Shown here piece after piece: positions 10,727 through 22,492 of a DNA stretch of 64,000 nt. Every line of letters begins with the position of its first letter. Within the stretch, counting starts at the first letter, position 1. This stretch comes from Arthrobacter sp. P2b (GTDB taxonomy: Bacteria; Actinomycetota; Actinomycetes; Actinomycetales; Micrococcaceae): contig NZ_FVZL01000008.1 of assembly GCF_900168295.1 (NCBI RefSeq), forward strand, positions 62,001 to 126,000. Direction: 5' to 3'. The notes beneath the pieces are model-generated. The model had not been told where the DNA came from and searched no databases. It worked only from the letters and a program-made list of their open reading frames with translations. The translations under genes were made by a program, and so were the position numbers.

Positions 10727-11527
10727 TTGATCGCGCTTGCGCTCCCGGCCCAAGATTCAGGAGAGTTCGCTCCTCCTGGAATTAACGAAATGCATTTGCC
10801 GGCAATCCTGCCGTGGGGTGCCGCAGAAGGATTCTCCAAGCAGATGCTGCTGGTCCTCCTCTCTGTCGTCATTATCGGCGCTTTCTTCGTGCTCGCCGCA
10901 CGTAAGCAGCAGCTGGTTCCCGGCAAGCTCCAGTTCGCCGGCGAGGCCGCCTACGGCTTCGTCCGCAACGGAATCGCCAAGGACATCATCGGCGGCAGGG
11001 ACTTCATCAAGTACGTCCCGCTGCTGTTCAGCCTGTTCTTCTTCATCCTGGTGAACAACATCTACGGTGCCATCCCGCTCATCCAGCTCCCCACGTTCTC
11101 GCACGTTGGCGGCGCCTATGTGCTGGCAGGCATCGTCTACGTCACCTGGATCGCCATCGGCATCAAGAAGAACGGACTGCGCTACTTCAAGCTGGCCACC
11201 GTACCGTCCGGTGTTCCCTGGTTCATCCTTCCGATCGTGATTCCGATCGAGATCATCTCCAACTTCCTGGTCCGGCCCGTGACGCACAGCCTCCGTCTGT
11301 TCGCCACCATGCTCGCAGGACACCTCATCGTGATGATCGCCGGTTCCGGCATCGAGTACCTCGTGATGCAGGAGAACATCCTGCTCAAGGGAACGTCGGT
11401 CCTGGTTCTTGCAGGCGCCATCGCCATGTACATGCTTGAAGCCCTGATCATGGTCCTGCAGGCCTACGTCTTTACCCTGCTGACTGCGATCTACATCGAA
11501 GGCGCGCTTCACGCCGACAGCCACTAG
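10727..11527 (+). CDS. atpB: ATP synthase Fo subunit a
   Basis: Membrane subunit that forms the two proton half-channels against the c ring. The essential arginine of the family is R190 in [15 protein letters not shown], and the C-terminal [19 protein letters not shown] helix is intact. Five or six membrane segments in 266 residues, standard length. The TTG start follows GAGAGGAAACGCG. First structural gene of the a-c-b-delta-alpha-gamma-beta-epsilon order. Confidence 0.96.
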   Translation: MIALALPAQDSGEFAPPGINEMHLPAILPWGAAEGFSKQMLLVLLSVVIIGAFFVLAARKQQLVPGKLQFAGEAAYGFVRNGIAKDIIGGRDFIKYVPLLFSLFFFILVNNIYGAIPLIQLPTFSHVGGAYVLAGIVYVTWIAIGIKKNGLRYFKLATVPSGVPWFILPIVIPIEIISNFLVRPVTHSLRLFATMLAGHLIVMIAGSGIEYLVMQENILLKGTSVLVLAGAIAMYMLEALIMVLQAYVFTLLTAIYIEGALHADSH

Positions 11528-11566
11528 GCACCGCCCCGCGGCGGACGCCGCCAGGCACACACAGAC

Positions 11567-11582
11567 TTCCCCTCACGGGGAA
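11567..11582 (+). other. hairpin between atpB and atpE
   Basis: TTCCCC-TCAC-GGGGAA forms a short stem-loop in the 106-base atpB-atpE gap. Such structures before atpE are associated with raised c-subunit synthesis or mRNA stability; the effect here is inferred. Confidence 0.45.
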
Positions 11583-11633
11583 AGAGCAACCCAAACAACC
11601 TGCCACATGGATGGCATCTTGAAAGGAAGAAAA

Positions 11634-11837
11634 ATGGAAGGCAATCTCAACCTCGTAGGTTACGGTCTGTCCGCAATCGGCGGTGGTATCGGTGTTGGCC
11701 TCGTATTCGCTGCCTACATCAACGGCGTCGCACGCCAGCCGGAAGCACAGCGCGTGCTGCAGCCGATCGCATTCCTCGGCCTTGCACTGACCGAAGCCCT
11801 CGCCATCCTCGGCCTGGTCTTCGCCTTCGTTCTCTAG
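11634..11837 (+). CDS. atpE: ATP synthase Fo subunit c
   Basis: 67-residue helical hairpin that forms the rotor ring. Helix 1 has the glycine motif [11 protein letters not shown], the polar loop is RQPEAQ (34-39), and the proton-binding carboxylate is Glu54 in LTEALAIL. No sodium-type ligand pattern (Q..ES/T) is obvious, so it is probably proton-driven. GAAAGGAAGA directly precedes the ATG, the best ribosome site of the operon, fitting the high copy number of c. Confidence 0.97.
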   Translation: MEGNLNLVGYGLSAIGGGIGVGLVFAAYINGVARQPEAQRVLQPIAFLGLALTEALAILGLVFAFVL

Positions 11838-11888
11838 TCCTAGAGCGAAGCGAACTTTCAGAACCGAGTAGAAAAGGACGGGTGAAAT

Positions 11889-12440
11889 ATGAATCAGCTG
11901 ATCATCTCAGCCGCCACTGAGGGCGAAGTCAACCCCCTGGTTCCCAACGTCTGGGAAATGGGCGTTGTCCTCGTGGGCTTTGCCATCCTCATGTTCATCG
12001 TGGTCAAGTTCGTTGTCCCGATGTTCGAAAAGACCTTCGCCGAGCGTGCCGAGGCCATCGAAGGCGGCATTGCAAAGGCTGAAAAGGCCCAGGCTGAGGC
12101 GTCTGCTGCACTCGAAGAGTACAAGCAGCAGCTGACCGACGCCCGCACCGAAGCCAACCGCATCCGTGAGGAAGCCCGCGCCGAAGGTGCCCAGATCCTT
12201 GCGGATCTCAAGGAGAAGGCAGCTGCAGAGTCTGCCCGCATCACTGCGCAGGCCCACGCACAGATCGAATCCGAGCGCCAGGCGGCCGTTGTGTCCCTGC
12301 GTTCAGAGGTGGGCACCCTGGCCACTACCCTCGCCGGACGCATCGTGGGCGAATCGCTCAACGACGATGACCGTGCAGCGCGGGTTGTGGACCGCTTCCT
12401 GGCAGATCTGGAGACCCAGAACGCAGGTGCAGCTAAGTAA
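11889..12440 (+). CDS. atpF: ATP synthase Fo subunit b
   Basis: Peripheral stalk subunit of 183 residues. One membrane helix (about residues 22-44, GVVLVGFAILMFIVVKFVVP) is followed by a long Ala/Glu/Lys/Gln-rich coiled coil. A GGGTGAAAT sequence precedes the ATG. The stop overlaps the start of atpH by one base (TAATG). Confidence 0.95.
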   Translation: MNQLIISAATEGEVNPLVPNVWEMGVVLVGFAILMFIVVKFVVPMFEKTFAERAEAIEGGIAKAEKAQAEASAALEEYKQQLTDARTEANRIREEARAEGAQILADLKEKAAAESARITAQAHAQIESERQAAVVSLRSEVGTLATTLAGRIVGESLNDDDRAARVVDRFLADLETQNAGAAK

Positions 12441-13267
12441 TGGCAGGCGTATCGAGCGAATCGCTGGCAACAGCCCTGGCTGCGTTGGAAGCAAAGCTTC
12501 CGACGGCGTCGCTGCAGCTGGCAAAGGAACTCTTCGGAATTCTGGGAATGGTGGACAGCTCGGCTGGCTTGCGCCGCGCCCTGACTGACCCGTCCCGCTC
12601 CGGCGACGAGAAGTCGGCGCTGGTCAGGCAGCTGGTTGGCGGAAAAGTCTCCGCTGATGCTGCAGAGATCGCGGGCGGACTGGCCAGTTCACGCTGGGCA
12701 TCGGCGCGGGATATCGGCGATGCACTCGAGACTCTTGCCGCAACGGTGGTCATTTCCGTTGCTGAAAACAAGTCGGCCGTTTCTGCCTCCGGAATCACTG
12801 GCCTGGAAGAGCTGGAGAATGACCTGTTCTCCTTCAACCAGGCTGTTGCCTCCAGCCACGAGGTACAACGTGCTCTGTCCGAGCCACAGGCCAGCGGAGC
12901 CGCCAAGGCTACGCTCGCCGAGAAGCTGGTGCCCGGCGTCAGTGAGGAAGCAAAAGTCCTCATCACACAGGCCGTCACCCAGCCCCGCGGCATCAAGCCC
13001 ACCCGGCTCGTGCAACGGTTCGCCGAACTGGCGGCCAAGCGGCAGCAGCGCTGGATTGCAACGGTCAGCGTGACCCGTCCCCTGACGCAGACGCAGCTTG
13101 CACGCCTCCAGGCGGGCTTGAATGCCATGTACGGACGGGAACTGAAGGTCAACATCAACGTTGACCCGGCACTCATTGGCGGCATCCGCGTCCAGATTGG
13201 TGACGAAGTGCTCGACGCTTCGGTCCTCACCAGGCTGGGCCAATTGCAGCGCCAGCTGGCCGGCTAG
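12440..13267 (+). CDS. atpH: ATP synthase F1 subunit delta
   Basis: Peripheral stalk cap linking b to the alpha/beta hexamer. 275 residues, longer than the 177 of E. coli but usual for actinobacteria outside the mycobacterial b-delta fusion. The conserved C-terminal segment INVDPALIGGIRVQIGDEVLDAS identifies the family. Starts one base inside the atpF stop codon. Confidence 0.93.
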   Translation: MAGVSSESLATALAALEAKLPTASLQLAKELFGILGMVDSSAGLRRALTDPSRSGDEKSALVRQLVGGKVSADAAEIAGGLASSRWASARDIGDALETLAATVVISVAENKSAVSASGITGLEELENDLFSFNQAVASSHEVQRALSEPQASGAAKATLAEKLVPGVSEEAKVLITQAVTQPRGIKPTRLVQRFAELAAKRQQRWIATVSVTRPLTQTQLARLQAGLNAMYGRELKVNINVDPALIGGIRVQIGDEVLDASVLTRLGQLQRQLAG

Positions 13268-13345
13268 CCGGACAAGCACAACCCAACTGATAGAAACCCC
13301 GGTCACCTTAACGGTGATCACAAAACAGGAGAGCAGGGACTGCAG

Positions 13346-14983
13346 ATGGCCGAATTGACCATCAACGCCGACGACGTCCGTAATGCGCTGAACGAGTTCG
13401 CGGCGTCCTACGAACCCGGAAACGCAGAACGCGTAGAGGTCGGCCGCGTAACCACCGCTAGTGACGGCATCGCCCGTGTTGAGGGCCTTCCCTCGGTCAT
13501 GGCGAACGAGCTGCTGCGCTTCGAGGACGGCACCCTGGGCCTGGCCCAGAACCTCGACGTCCGCGAAATCGGCGTTATCATCCTCGGTGACTTCACCGGC
13601 ATCGAAGAAGGCCAGGAAGTCCACCGCACCGGACAGGTTCTGTCCGTTCCCGTGGGCGACGCCTTCCTTGGCCGCGTTGTCGACCCGCTGGGCGTGCCCA
13701 TCGATGACCTCGGCGACATCAAGGCCGAGACCACCCGTGCCCTGGAGCTCCAGGCGCCCGGCGTGACCCAGCGCAAGTCGGTGCACGAGCCGATGCAGAC
13801 CGGACTCAAGGCAATCGACGCCATGATCCCGATCGGCCGCGGCCAGCGCCAGCTGATCATTGGTGACCGCCAGACCGGCAAGTCCGCCATCGCGATCGAC
13901 ACCATCATCAACCAGAAGGCCAACTGGGCTTCCGGCGATGTGACCAAGCAGGTCCGCTGCATCTACGTGGCAATCGGGCAGAAGGCGTCCACCATCGCCG
14001 CCATCCGCCAGACCCTCGAGGACAACGGCGCACTGGAGTACACCACCATCGTGGCGTCTCCCGCTTCGGACCCCGCAGGCTTCAAGTACCTGGCACCGTA
14101 CGCCGGTTCGGCCATCGGCCAGCACTGGATGTACGGCGGCAAGCACGTCCTCATCGTGTTCGATGACCTGTCCAAGCAGGCCGAGGCTTACCGTGCAGTG
14201 TCGCTGCTGCTGCGCCGCCCGCCGGGACGCGAAGCCTACCCGGGCGACGTCTTCTACTTGCACTCCCGCCTCCTGGAGCGTTGTGCAAAGCTGTCCGACG
14301 AACTGGGTGCCGGTTCCATGACGGGCCTGCCGCTGATCGAGACCAAGGCGAACGACGTTTCCGCCTACATCCCGACCAACGTCATCTCCATCACCGACGG
14401 CCAGATCTTCCTCCAGTCCGACCTCTTCAACGCCAACCAGCGCCCCGCTGTTGACGTGGGTGTCTCGGTGTCCCGCGTGGGCGGTGCCGCACAGGTGAAG
14501 TCCATGAAGAAGGTCTCCGGTACGTTGAAGCTGGACCTGGCCCAGTACCGCGACATGCAGGCATTCGCCATGTTCGCCTCGGACCTGGACGCCGCATCCC
14601 GCCAGCAGCTGACCCGTGGCGCCCGCCTGATGGAACTGCTCAAGCAGGGCCAGTACTCACCGTTCCCGGTTGAGAACCAGGTTGTTTCCATCTGGGCCGG
14701 CACCAACGGTTACCTGGACGACGTTCCGGTTGAGGACATCAGCCGCTTTGAGGGCGAGTTCCTGGACCACCTGAGCCGCAAGTCCTCGATCCTCACCACG
14801 CTGGCGCAGACCAACGTGCTGGATGACGACACCGCAGCAGCTCTGAAGTCGGCAATCATCGACTTCAAGAAGGGCTTCTTCGGCGAAGGCGACAACCACC
14901 TGGTAGGCGCTGGCCACGAGGAACACGACGCCATCTCCGAGGGCGACGTTGACCAGGAAAAAATCGTCAAGCAGAAGCGCTAA
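13346..14983 (+). CDS. atpA: ATP synthase F1 subunit alpha
   Basis: Non-catalytic nucleotide-binding subunit, 545 residues. Walker A GDRQTGKS is at 173-180, and the [32 protein letters not shown] block is typical of alpha. The C-terminus has a charged tail of about 35 residues ([19 protein letters not shown]) of the kind seen in actinobacteria, where in mycobacteria a related extension suppresses ATP hydrolysis; whether this shorter tail does so is unknown. Confidence 0.97.
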   Translation: MAELTINADDVRNALNEFAASYEPGNAERVEVGRVTTASDGIARVEGLPSVMANELLRFEDGTLGLAQNLDVREIGVIILGDFTGIEEGQEVHRTGQVLSVPVGDAFLGRVVDPLGVPIDDLGDIKAETTRALELQAPGVTQRKSVHEPMQTGLKAIDAMIPIGRGQRQLIIGDRQTGKSAIAIDTIINQKANWASGDVTKQVRCIYVAIGQKASTIAAIRQTLEDNGALEYTTIVASPASDPAGFKYLAPYAGSAIGQHWMYGGKHVLIVFDDLSKQAEAYRAVSLLLRRPPGREAYPGDVFYLHSRLLERCAKLSDELGAGSMTGLPLIETKANDVSAYIPTNVISITDGQIFLQSDLFNANQRPAVDVGVSVSRVGGAAQVKSMKKVSGTLKLDLAQYRDMQAFAMFASDLDAASRQQLTRGARLMELLKQGQYSPFPVENQVVSIWAGTNGYLDDVPVEDISRFEGEFLDHLSRKSSILTTLAQTNVLDDDTAAALKSAIIDFKKGFFGEGDNHLVGAGHEEHDAISEGDVDQEKIVKQKR

Positions 14984-14990
14984 TTCCACT

Positions 14991-15031
14991 GACCGGGTCA
15001 GCCGGGCCGCAAGGGCCCGGCTGACCCGGTC
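14991..15031 (+). other. strong stem-loop between atpA and atpG
   Basis: An 18-bp perfect stem (GACCGGGTCAGCCGGGCC at 14991-15008 with 15014-15031) and a GCAAG loop occupy most of the 73-base gap. No T-run follows, so it is probably not a full terminator. It may protect or process the operon mRNA. Confidence 0.8.
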
Positions 15032-15056
15032 TACGGAATGTTAGGAAAGGATAAGT

Positions 15057-17482
<2,426 letters not shown>

Positions 17483-17483
17483 T

Positions 17484-17768
17484 ATGGCTGAGCTTGAGGT
17501 TGAGATTGTCGCAGCGGACCACTTCGTGTGGTCCGGAGCGGCCAAGATGGTCAAGGCCCGCACCAGCGATGGTGAAATCGGAATCCTGCCCGGCCACTCG
17601 CCCCTGCTGGCGATCCTGGCCGAAGGTGAACTGGCCATCCAGCCGGTTTCCGGGGACCGTATTGCCGTAGATGTTGACGGCGGATTCTTCTCCGTCGACA
17701 ACGACCGCGTGGTTATTGTTGCTGACAACGCCCACCTGGGCGGCTCGGCTACCGCTGGGATCCGCTAG
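17484..17768 (+). CDS. atpC: ATP synthase F1 subunit epsilon, beta-barrel domain only
   Basis: 94 residues with the family's N-terminal MAELEVEIVAADHFVWSG and the GEIGILPGHSPLLAIL loop. The chain ends right after the beta-barrel (VVIVADNAHLGG) and lacks the helical C-terminal hairpin found in E. coli (about 139 residues), which acts as a brake on ATP hydrolysis. Last gene of the operon; the next gene follows after ten bases. Confidence 0.93.
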   Translation: MAELEVEIVAADHFVWSGAAKMVKARTSDGEIGILPGHSPLLAILAEGELAIQPVSGDRIAVDVDGGFFSVDNDRVVIVADNAHLGGSATAGIR

Positions 17769-17778
17769 CACCACCTTG

Positions 17779-18210
17779 ATGGACGCTCCGAGTCTTCCGT
17801 TCATCGCCATGGCAATCGCTTTCGGATTGCTGATCTTTGCACTGTGCCTTCTGGGGGTGCGCCGCTTCAACCTGCGGCGTGCCCTCGGCACGGTGGACGC
17901 CTCCATCTGCATGGCTGGAAACAGCTGGCGGATGGGGGTTTGTCGTTATCAGGACAACGACCTTGAGTGGTTCAGGCTGCTCTCGTTGAGCGTCCGGCCC
18001 AAGCACAAGTTCAAGCGGCATTCCCTTGAACTCCTTGGCCGGCGCAAACCCACGGAGGCTGAGGCAGTCAAGGTCCAGCCCGACGTCGTGATTGTCGAAC
18101 TCCGCTACGAAGGCCAGGACTTCCGGCTCGCCATGAAGTTCGACGCCTATACGGGACTGTCCTCCTGGCTGGAGGCCGGCCCGGTCATCGGCGTGGGGAC
18201 CTGGCGCTAA
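17779..18210 (+). CDS. DUF2550 family membrane protein
   Basis: 143 residues. One N-terminal hydrophobic helix (about 8-28) is followed by a soluble domain with FNLRRALGTVDASICM and WRMGVCRYQDNDLEWFRLLSLS, typical of the DUF2550 proteins that sit after atpC in many actinobacteria. Function unknown; single-pass anchoring with a cytoplasmic domain is the best topology guess. Starts ten bases after atpC and is probably read through from it. Confidence 0.8.
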   Translation: MDAPSLPFIAMAIAFGLLIFALCLLGVRRFNLRRALGTVDASICMAGNSWRMGVCRYQDNDLEWFRLLSLSVRPKHKFKRHSLELLGRRKPTEAEAVKVQPDVVIVELRYEGQDFRLAMKFDAYTGLSSWLEAGPVIGVGTWR

Positions 18211-18215
18211 CCGGC

Positions 18216-19526
18216 GTGGACTGGCTTTTTGGCGTCCGGCTCACCGACGGCCCGCTCTATTGGGCAATCCTGGTCCTCGGCCTGGCGGGGGCCGCCTACC
18301 TCGTGCTGCCTCCTCCGCACAGCGCGGGCAGGAGTTGGATCCTTCGGCTTATCACCGCCGCCGCTGCCGCTTTCGCCCTGGTGATCACGGTTCACTGGGC
18401 CCTCATCAACGTCTTCTCCGTCTTCCCGGAAAACATTCCTGACGCTGTCCTGCTGTGGGTGGTCCCCGCCGTTGGTGCCGTGCTCCTGGTGCTGATGCGC
18501 CTGCCGAGGAGCAGTTGGCGGCGCCGGGGGACCGGGATCGCCGCGGCTCTGCTGGTGGTCGCCCTGTCGTCAGTCCAGATCAATGCCTACTTCGGGCTCA
18601 ACCGGACCATCAGCGACCTGCTGGGCACCGCGTTGTCCCGTATCCCCACGCTGGAGCCGGCCCTTATGCACCAGGCCGGCGGGTCCGACGGCGTCCCCCT
18701 CCAGGGCTGGAGCCCGCAGGGTGCGTTGCCGGCAGGGGGAGTCCTTCGCAGGTCAGCGATCCCGGGCACCGCTTCAGGGATGAACACCCGCGAAGCGTAC
18801 ATCTACCTGCCCCCCGCCTATTTCGCCCCCAACCGCCCCGCGCTTCCCGTGCTGGTCCTCATTGCCGGGCAGCCCGGTGGCCCTGCAGACTGGCTGACCG
18901 GCGGTTCGCTCCAGGGCCACATGGATTCTTTTGCCGCCTCCCATGGCGGGCTGGCGCCCGTGGTGGTGGTCCCGGACCCGAACGGCTCCCAATCCGCCAA
19001 CACGATGTGCATGGACAGCCGGATAGCCCGCGCGGACACATACCTGTCCCAGGATGTGACCCGGTGGATCAGCGACACCCTCACCGTGGACAGCAACCAC
19101 AGCCGCTGGGCTGTTGGCGGATTCTCCTTCGGCGGCACCTGCGCGGTGCAGATGGCCACGAGGCATCCCGACCTGTTTCCCGCTGCGCTGGCCTTCTCGG
19201 CAGAGGCCGAACCCGCCATCGCCAAGGAACGGCAGAAGACCATCGAAGGATCCTTCCCCGGGGATCCGGAAGCGTTCAACCGGCAGACCCCGCTGGGCAT
19301 CATGAAGCAGCAACGGTTTGACGGCAGTCTCCTGTACCTGACTGCCGGGCAGGATGACCCGGAGTTCGTTGCCTACCTGCGCACACTGGCGGCTGCGGCG
19401 AAGGACGCGGGCTTCGATGTCCGCGCTTACGAAGTGGAGCACACGGGCCATTCGTGGGACACGTCGTCGCGGCGTTTCGCGGATGCGCTGCAGCTCCTGG
19501 CCGACAGATGGGGGCTGCAGAAGTGA
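18216..19526 (+). CDS. membrane-anchored esterase family protein (alpha/beta hydrolase)
   Basis: The first 130 residues hold four hydrophobic segments, then an extracytoplasmic esterase-D/mycolyltransferase-like domain. The nucleophile motif GGFSFGG has Ser304; GQDD at 378-381 and HTGH ending at His412 are the likely acid and base. It overlaps the next gene by GTGA, and that gene is an MprF-like aminoacyl-lipid synthase candidate. In corynebacteria an esterase is known beside an aminoacyl-phosphatidylglycerol synthase, so a role in removing or moving lipid-linked groups is inferred. GTG start five bases after DUF2550. Confidence 0.82.
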   Translation: MDWLFGVRLTDGPLYWAILVLGLAGAAYLVLPPPHSAGRSWILRLITAAAAAFALVITVHWALINVFSVFPENIPDAVLLWVVPAVGAVLLVLMRLPRSSWRRRGTGIAAALLVVALSSVQINAYFGLNRTISDLLGTALSRIPTLEPALMHQAGGSDGVPLQGWSPQGALPAGGVLRRSAIPGTASGMNTREAYIYLPPAYFAPNRPALPVLVLIAGQPGGPADWLTGGSLQGHMDSFAASHGGLAPVVVVPDPNGSQSANTMCMDSRIARADTYLSQDVTRWISDTLTVDSNHSRWAVGGFSFGGTCAVQMATRHPDLFPAALAFSAEAEPAIAKERQKTIEGSFPGDPEAFNRQTPLGIMKQQRFDGSLLYLTAGQDDPEFVAYLRTLAAAAKDAGFDVRAYEVEHTGHSWDTSSRRFADALQLLADRWGLQK

Positions 19527-22147
19527 GCGCCGAGAGGCAGGTCCGGACCGCTGCCCTTGCGTGGGACACCGTGGGGCGCCCGGCGCTGTTCCGTGCACTG
19601 GGCTCATTGAAGTCGGTGCCCTTCTCGCTGACGGTCCTTGCCCTGTTCCTGGGAGCCGGGGCGGTCACCGGCAGCTACCTGGCCGGACCGCCTGAACACT
19701 TGCTGGAGCTGGCCGGGGTCAGTGGCCCGGGGCTCCGTTCCGGCCACTGGTGGTCACTGTTCACCAGCCTCTTTTTCGCCACCAACCCCCTGGCGTACCT
19801 GGCAGCCTCCTTCATGATCGTCGTTCTGCTGGGGCTTGCGGAGCGGAAACTGGGATGGCGCGCCGCCGCGGTGCTGTTCTTTGGCGGACAGTTCGCAGCC
19901 GTCACGCTGTTCCTGCTGATTACCCAGCTGGCCGCATATGCCGGCGACGGGTGGCTGGACCGGATGGCGGACGACATCCTCATCGGACCCTACGGGCCGG
20001 TCCTTGCTGCCGGCATGGCGGGGAGCGCGCGGCTGCCGGTGCTGTGGCAGCGGCGGCTCCGGACAGCGGTGGTGTCCATTTCGCTCCTGCTGGTCCTGTA
20101 CGTGGGGCATGCCGAAACCGTCATCGGCCTGCTGGGGGCGCTCCTTGGCCTGCTGGTCGGGTGGTGGATCCAGGGTGACCAGGGCCAGCTGCACCGGCAC
20201 CGCTCCACAGGCCGCGAAACCCGGAACCTGCTCGCCCTTACTGTGGCCGTTTTCGCTGTAGGCCCCATCCTTACGGGGATTGCACGGGCGCCCACCGGAC
20301 CGCTGGCGCTGCTGCGGGACGTGGTCCTCAACCCGATGCCCACGCTGGGGCAGCTGGCATTCAACTGCGGGGCAACCGTTGAAGCCTCGTGTCTGGAAGC
20401 GGGCCGGGCCGGGTTCGCTGGCCCCTTTGGCCTGGCGTTGGCCGTGGTTCCGGTGGTCCTGTTGCTGATCTGTGCCGACGGGATGCGCCGCGGCCGGAGG
20501 CTCGCGCTGAACATAGCCATCGCCATCCAGCTGGCCGTGACAGCGCTGGCTGCCGTGTACCTGGCGCTGTTCGCGCTGGTCCCGTCACGCCCGCAGGGCC
20601 CGCAGGCGGCACCCATGGGGTCGGCCTTCGCCCACGTGCTTCCGCTCGTCGTCGTGCCCCTGCTGCTGGCTGTGGTCCTCTGGCTCAACCGGCGGCAGTT
20701 CAGGGTGCAGACGATGCCAACTGCCCGGCGGACGCTGGCTGTGGTGGTTGGCGGTTGCTGGGCCCTGCTGGCGGGCGGCTACGCCGCAGCCTGGTTCTGG
20801 TCGGACGGTCTGGCACGCGACGGCGGGCTGCTGGGCCTCTTCGCGGAACTGGCCCGGCAGTATGTCCCGGTTCCCATTCCGCAGCACTACCACCGCGTGT
20901 TTGCTGACCGGAACAGCGTGGAAGCTGTCCTCTTTGCCTACTCCGGGCCCGTTTTCTGGGTGGTCGCGCTTGCTGCAGTGTGGTGGGCGCTCATCGGCGG
21001 GCACTACGGCCACGATTCCGGCCGGCAGGACCGGTCGCGGGCCCGGGAACTGCTGCACCAGGGCGGTGGCCCGCTGTCATGGATGGCGCTGTGGGAACCC
21101 AATACGTATTGGTTCAGCCCCGACGGACAGGGAGCCGTGGCCTACCAGCAGCACGGCAGCGTGGCGCTGACCCTGGGCGGCGCCTTCGGGCCCCGGCAGG
21201 CGCAGCAGGCAGCCACCGAGGGATTCCTGGCGCACTGCCGCAGCCACGCGCTCATTCCCGCGCTGTACTCCTGTGACGATTCCGTGTGGCCTGCGCTGCG
21301 GGAACGCGGCTTCGCCAGGGTGGCCGTGGCGCAGGAAACCCGGCTGGCCATCCGCGAACTCGAGTTCAAGGGGAAGGAATGGCAAAACGTCCGGACCGCG
21401 CTGAACCGGGCGGCGAAGCTCGGCGTCGAGGCGGTCTGGGGCCCCTATCATGCACTGCCGGCGTCTCTGCGCTCCCGCCTGAACGAGGTGTCGGAGGAAT
21501 GGGCGGCCAACAAATCCGTTCCTGAAATGGGCTTCACCCTTGGCGGGGTGGACGAACTCGACGACGAGGAAGTGCTGTGCTGCCTCGCGGTGGACGGCAA
21601 CGGAACGGTCCACGGGGTGACCAGCTGGCTTCCGGTGTACGACGGCGGGCGGCTGGTCAGCAGGACACTTGACGTGATGCGTCGCGGTGCCGAAGGGTTT
21701 CCCGGCGTTATGGAGTTCCTGATTGCCTCCGCGGTGCTCGAGCTGCGCGACTCCGTGGAGGTCATCTCACTGTCCGGCTCTCCGCTTGCCAGCCGCCCCC
21801 AGGAGGCCCAGGAGTCCCGTGCCAAGGAGCCTGCCCACGCCAAGGACAACATCCAGGCAGACGGCCAGCCATATCCGCAGGCCGGTGAGGAAAGCGATAC
21901 GGCAGGGGATGGTGCGCAGAACTTGGTCCGCATCCTGGACCTGGTGGGGCATGCCCTGGAACCGGTGTACGGCTTCCGTTCCCTGGCCGCCTTCAAATCG
22001 CGGTTCAAGCCCGAGTACCGGGCGCTGTACCTCTACTACCAGGACCCGCTGCACCTTCCCGCAATCGGCCGGGCCCTGACCCGGGCGTACCTGCCGGGGC
22101 TTTCCCTGCCGCAGGGCGCCCGCCTGGTGCGCAAATTGGTCAAGTAG
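19523..22147 (+). CDS. rhomboid-like/DUF2156 (MprF-like) membrane protein
   Basis: 874 residues. The N-terminal part (about 20-230) resembles a rhomboid fold but has GPYGPVLAAGMAG where the protease needs GxSG, so it should not be a protease. More membrane segments follow to about residue 490, then a DUF2156 domain, the GNAT-like fold of lysyl/alanyl-phosphatidylglycerol synthases (NRAAKLGVEAVWGPY, GFTLGGVDEL, PVYGFRSLAAFKSRF). A hydrophilic insert of about 45 residues splits that domain near the end. Likely transfers an amino acid from tRNA to a lipid. GTG at 19523 gives the GTGA overlap; an ATG five codons earlier is possible. Confidence 0.8.
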   Translation: MSAERQVRTAALAWDTVGRPALFRALGSLKSVPFSLTVLALFLGAGAVTGSYLAGPPEHLLELAGVSGPGLRSGHWWSLFTSLFFATNPLAYLAASFMIVVLLGLAERKLGWRAAAVLFFGGQFAAVTLFLLITQLAAYAGDGWLDRMADDILIGPYGPVLAAGMAGSARLPVLWQRRLRTAVVSISLLLVLYVGHAETVIGLLGALLGLLVGWWIQGDQGQLHRHRSTGRETRNLLALTVAVFAVGPILTGIARAPTGPLALLRDVVLNPMPTLGQLAFNCGATVEASCLEAGRAGFAGPFGLALAVVPVVLLLICADGMRRGRRLALNIAIAIQLAVTALAAVYLALFALVPSRPQGPQAAPMGSAFAHVLPLVVVPLLLAVVLWLNRRQFRVQTMPTARRTLAVVVGGCWALLAGGYAAAWFWSDGLARDGGLLGLFAELARQYVPVPIPQHYHRVFADRNSVEAVLFAYSGPVFWVVALAAVWWALIGGHYGHDSGRQDRSRARELLHQGGGPLSWMALWEPNTYWFSPDGQGAVAYQQHGSVALTLGGAFGPRQAQQAATEGFLAHCRSHALIPALYSCDDSVWPALRERGFARVAVAQETRLAIRELEFKGKEWQNVRTALNRAAKLGVEAVWGPYHALPASLRSRLNEVSEEWAANKSVPEMGFTLGGVDELDDEEVLCCLAVDGNGTVHGVTSWLPVYDGGRLVSRTLDVMRRGAEGFPGVMEFLIASAVLELRDSVEVISLSGSPLASRPQEAQESRAKEPAHAKDNIQADGQPYPQAGEESDTAGDGAQNLVRILDLVGHALEPVYGFRSLAAFKSRFKPEYRALYLYYQDPLHLPAIGRALTRAYLPGLSLPQGARLVRKLVK

Positions 22148-22213
22148 GGCAATTCCAAAGCGTGGGAAAAGGCCGTCAAGCCGGTGATGGCACACCGCGC
22201 AACGGGGCTTAAC

Positions 22214-22253
22214 AACAAATGATCCCCGGCAGAATTGCCGGGGATCATTTGTT
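22214..22253. terminator. bidirectional terminator
   Basis: An 18-bp perfect stem, arms 22214-22231 and 22236-22253 with loop GAAT, lies between two converging genes. The arms begin AACAAAT and end ATTTGTT, giving T-rich tails in either direction. Confidence 0.9.
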
Positions 22254-22288
22254 TCGCTGAGAGCCGCGGACGGCTCAAAGGCGGGGGA

Positions 22289-22492
22289 CTAGACCAGCGT
22301 TACGCCGGTAGCCTGGGGGCCCTTGGCGCCCTGGCCGATCTCGAACTGAACGCGCTGGTTCTCGTCGAGGGTCTTGAAGCCACCGGTCTGGATTTCCGAG
22401 TAGTGAACGAAGACATCGCCGTCGGAGTCATCCGGGGTAATGAAGCCGAAGCCCTTTTCAGCGTTGAACCACTTGACGGTTCCCTGTGCCAT
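22289..22492 (-). CDS. cold-shock protein, CspA family
   Basis: 67-residue single OB-fold RNA chaperone. RNP1 KGFGFITP and RNP2 VFVHYSEI are intact, and the N-terminus [16 protein letters not shown] is classic. GAGGAG stands six bases before the ATG. The upstream gap is almost 300 bases, so a long 5' leader of the kind that controls cold-shock genes is likely. Confidence 0.96.
   Translation of the reverse strand: MAQGTVKWFNAEKGFGFITPDDSDGDVFVHYSEIQTGGFKTLDENQRVQFEIGQGAKGPQATGVTLV

Noticed and set aside
19620..20200. Active rhomboid protease
   Set aside because: The GxSG serine motif is absent (GPYGPVLAAGMAG), so only the fold is claimed.
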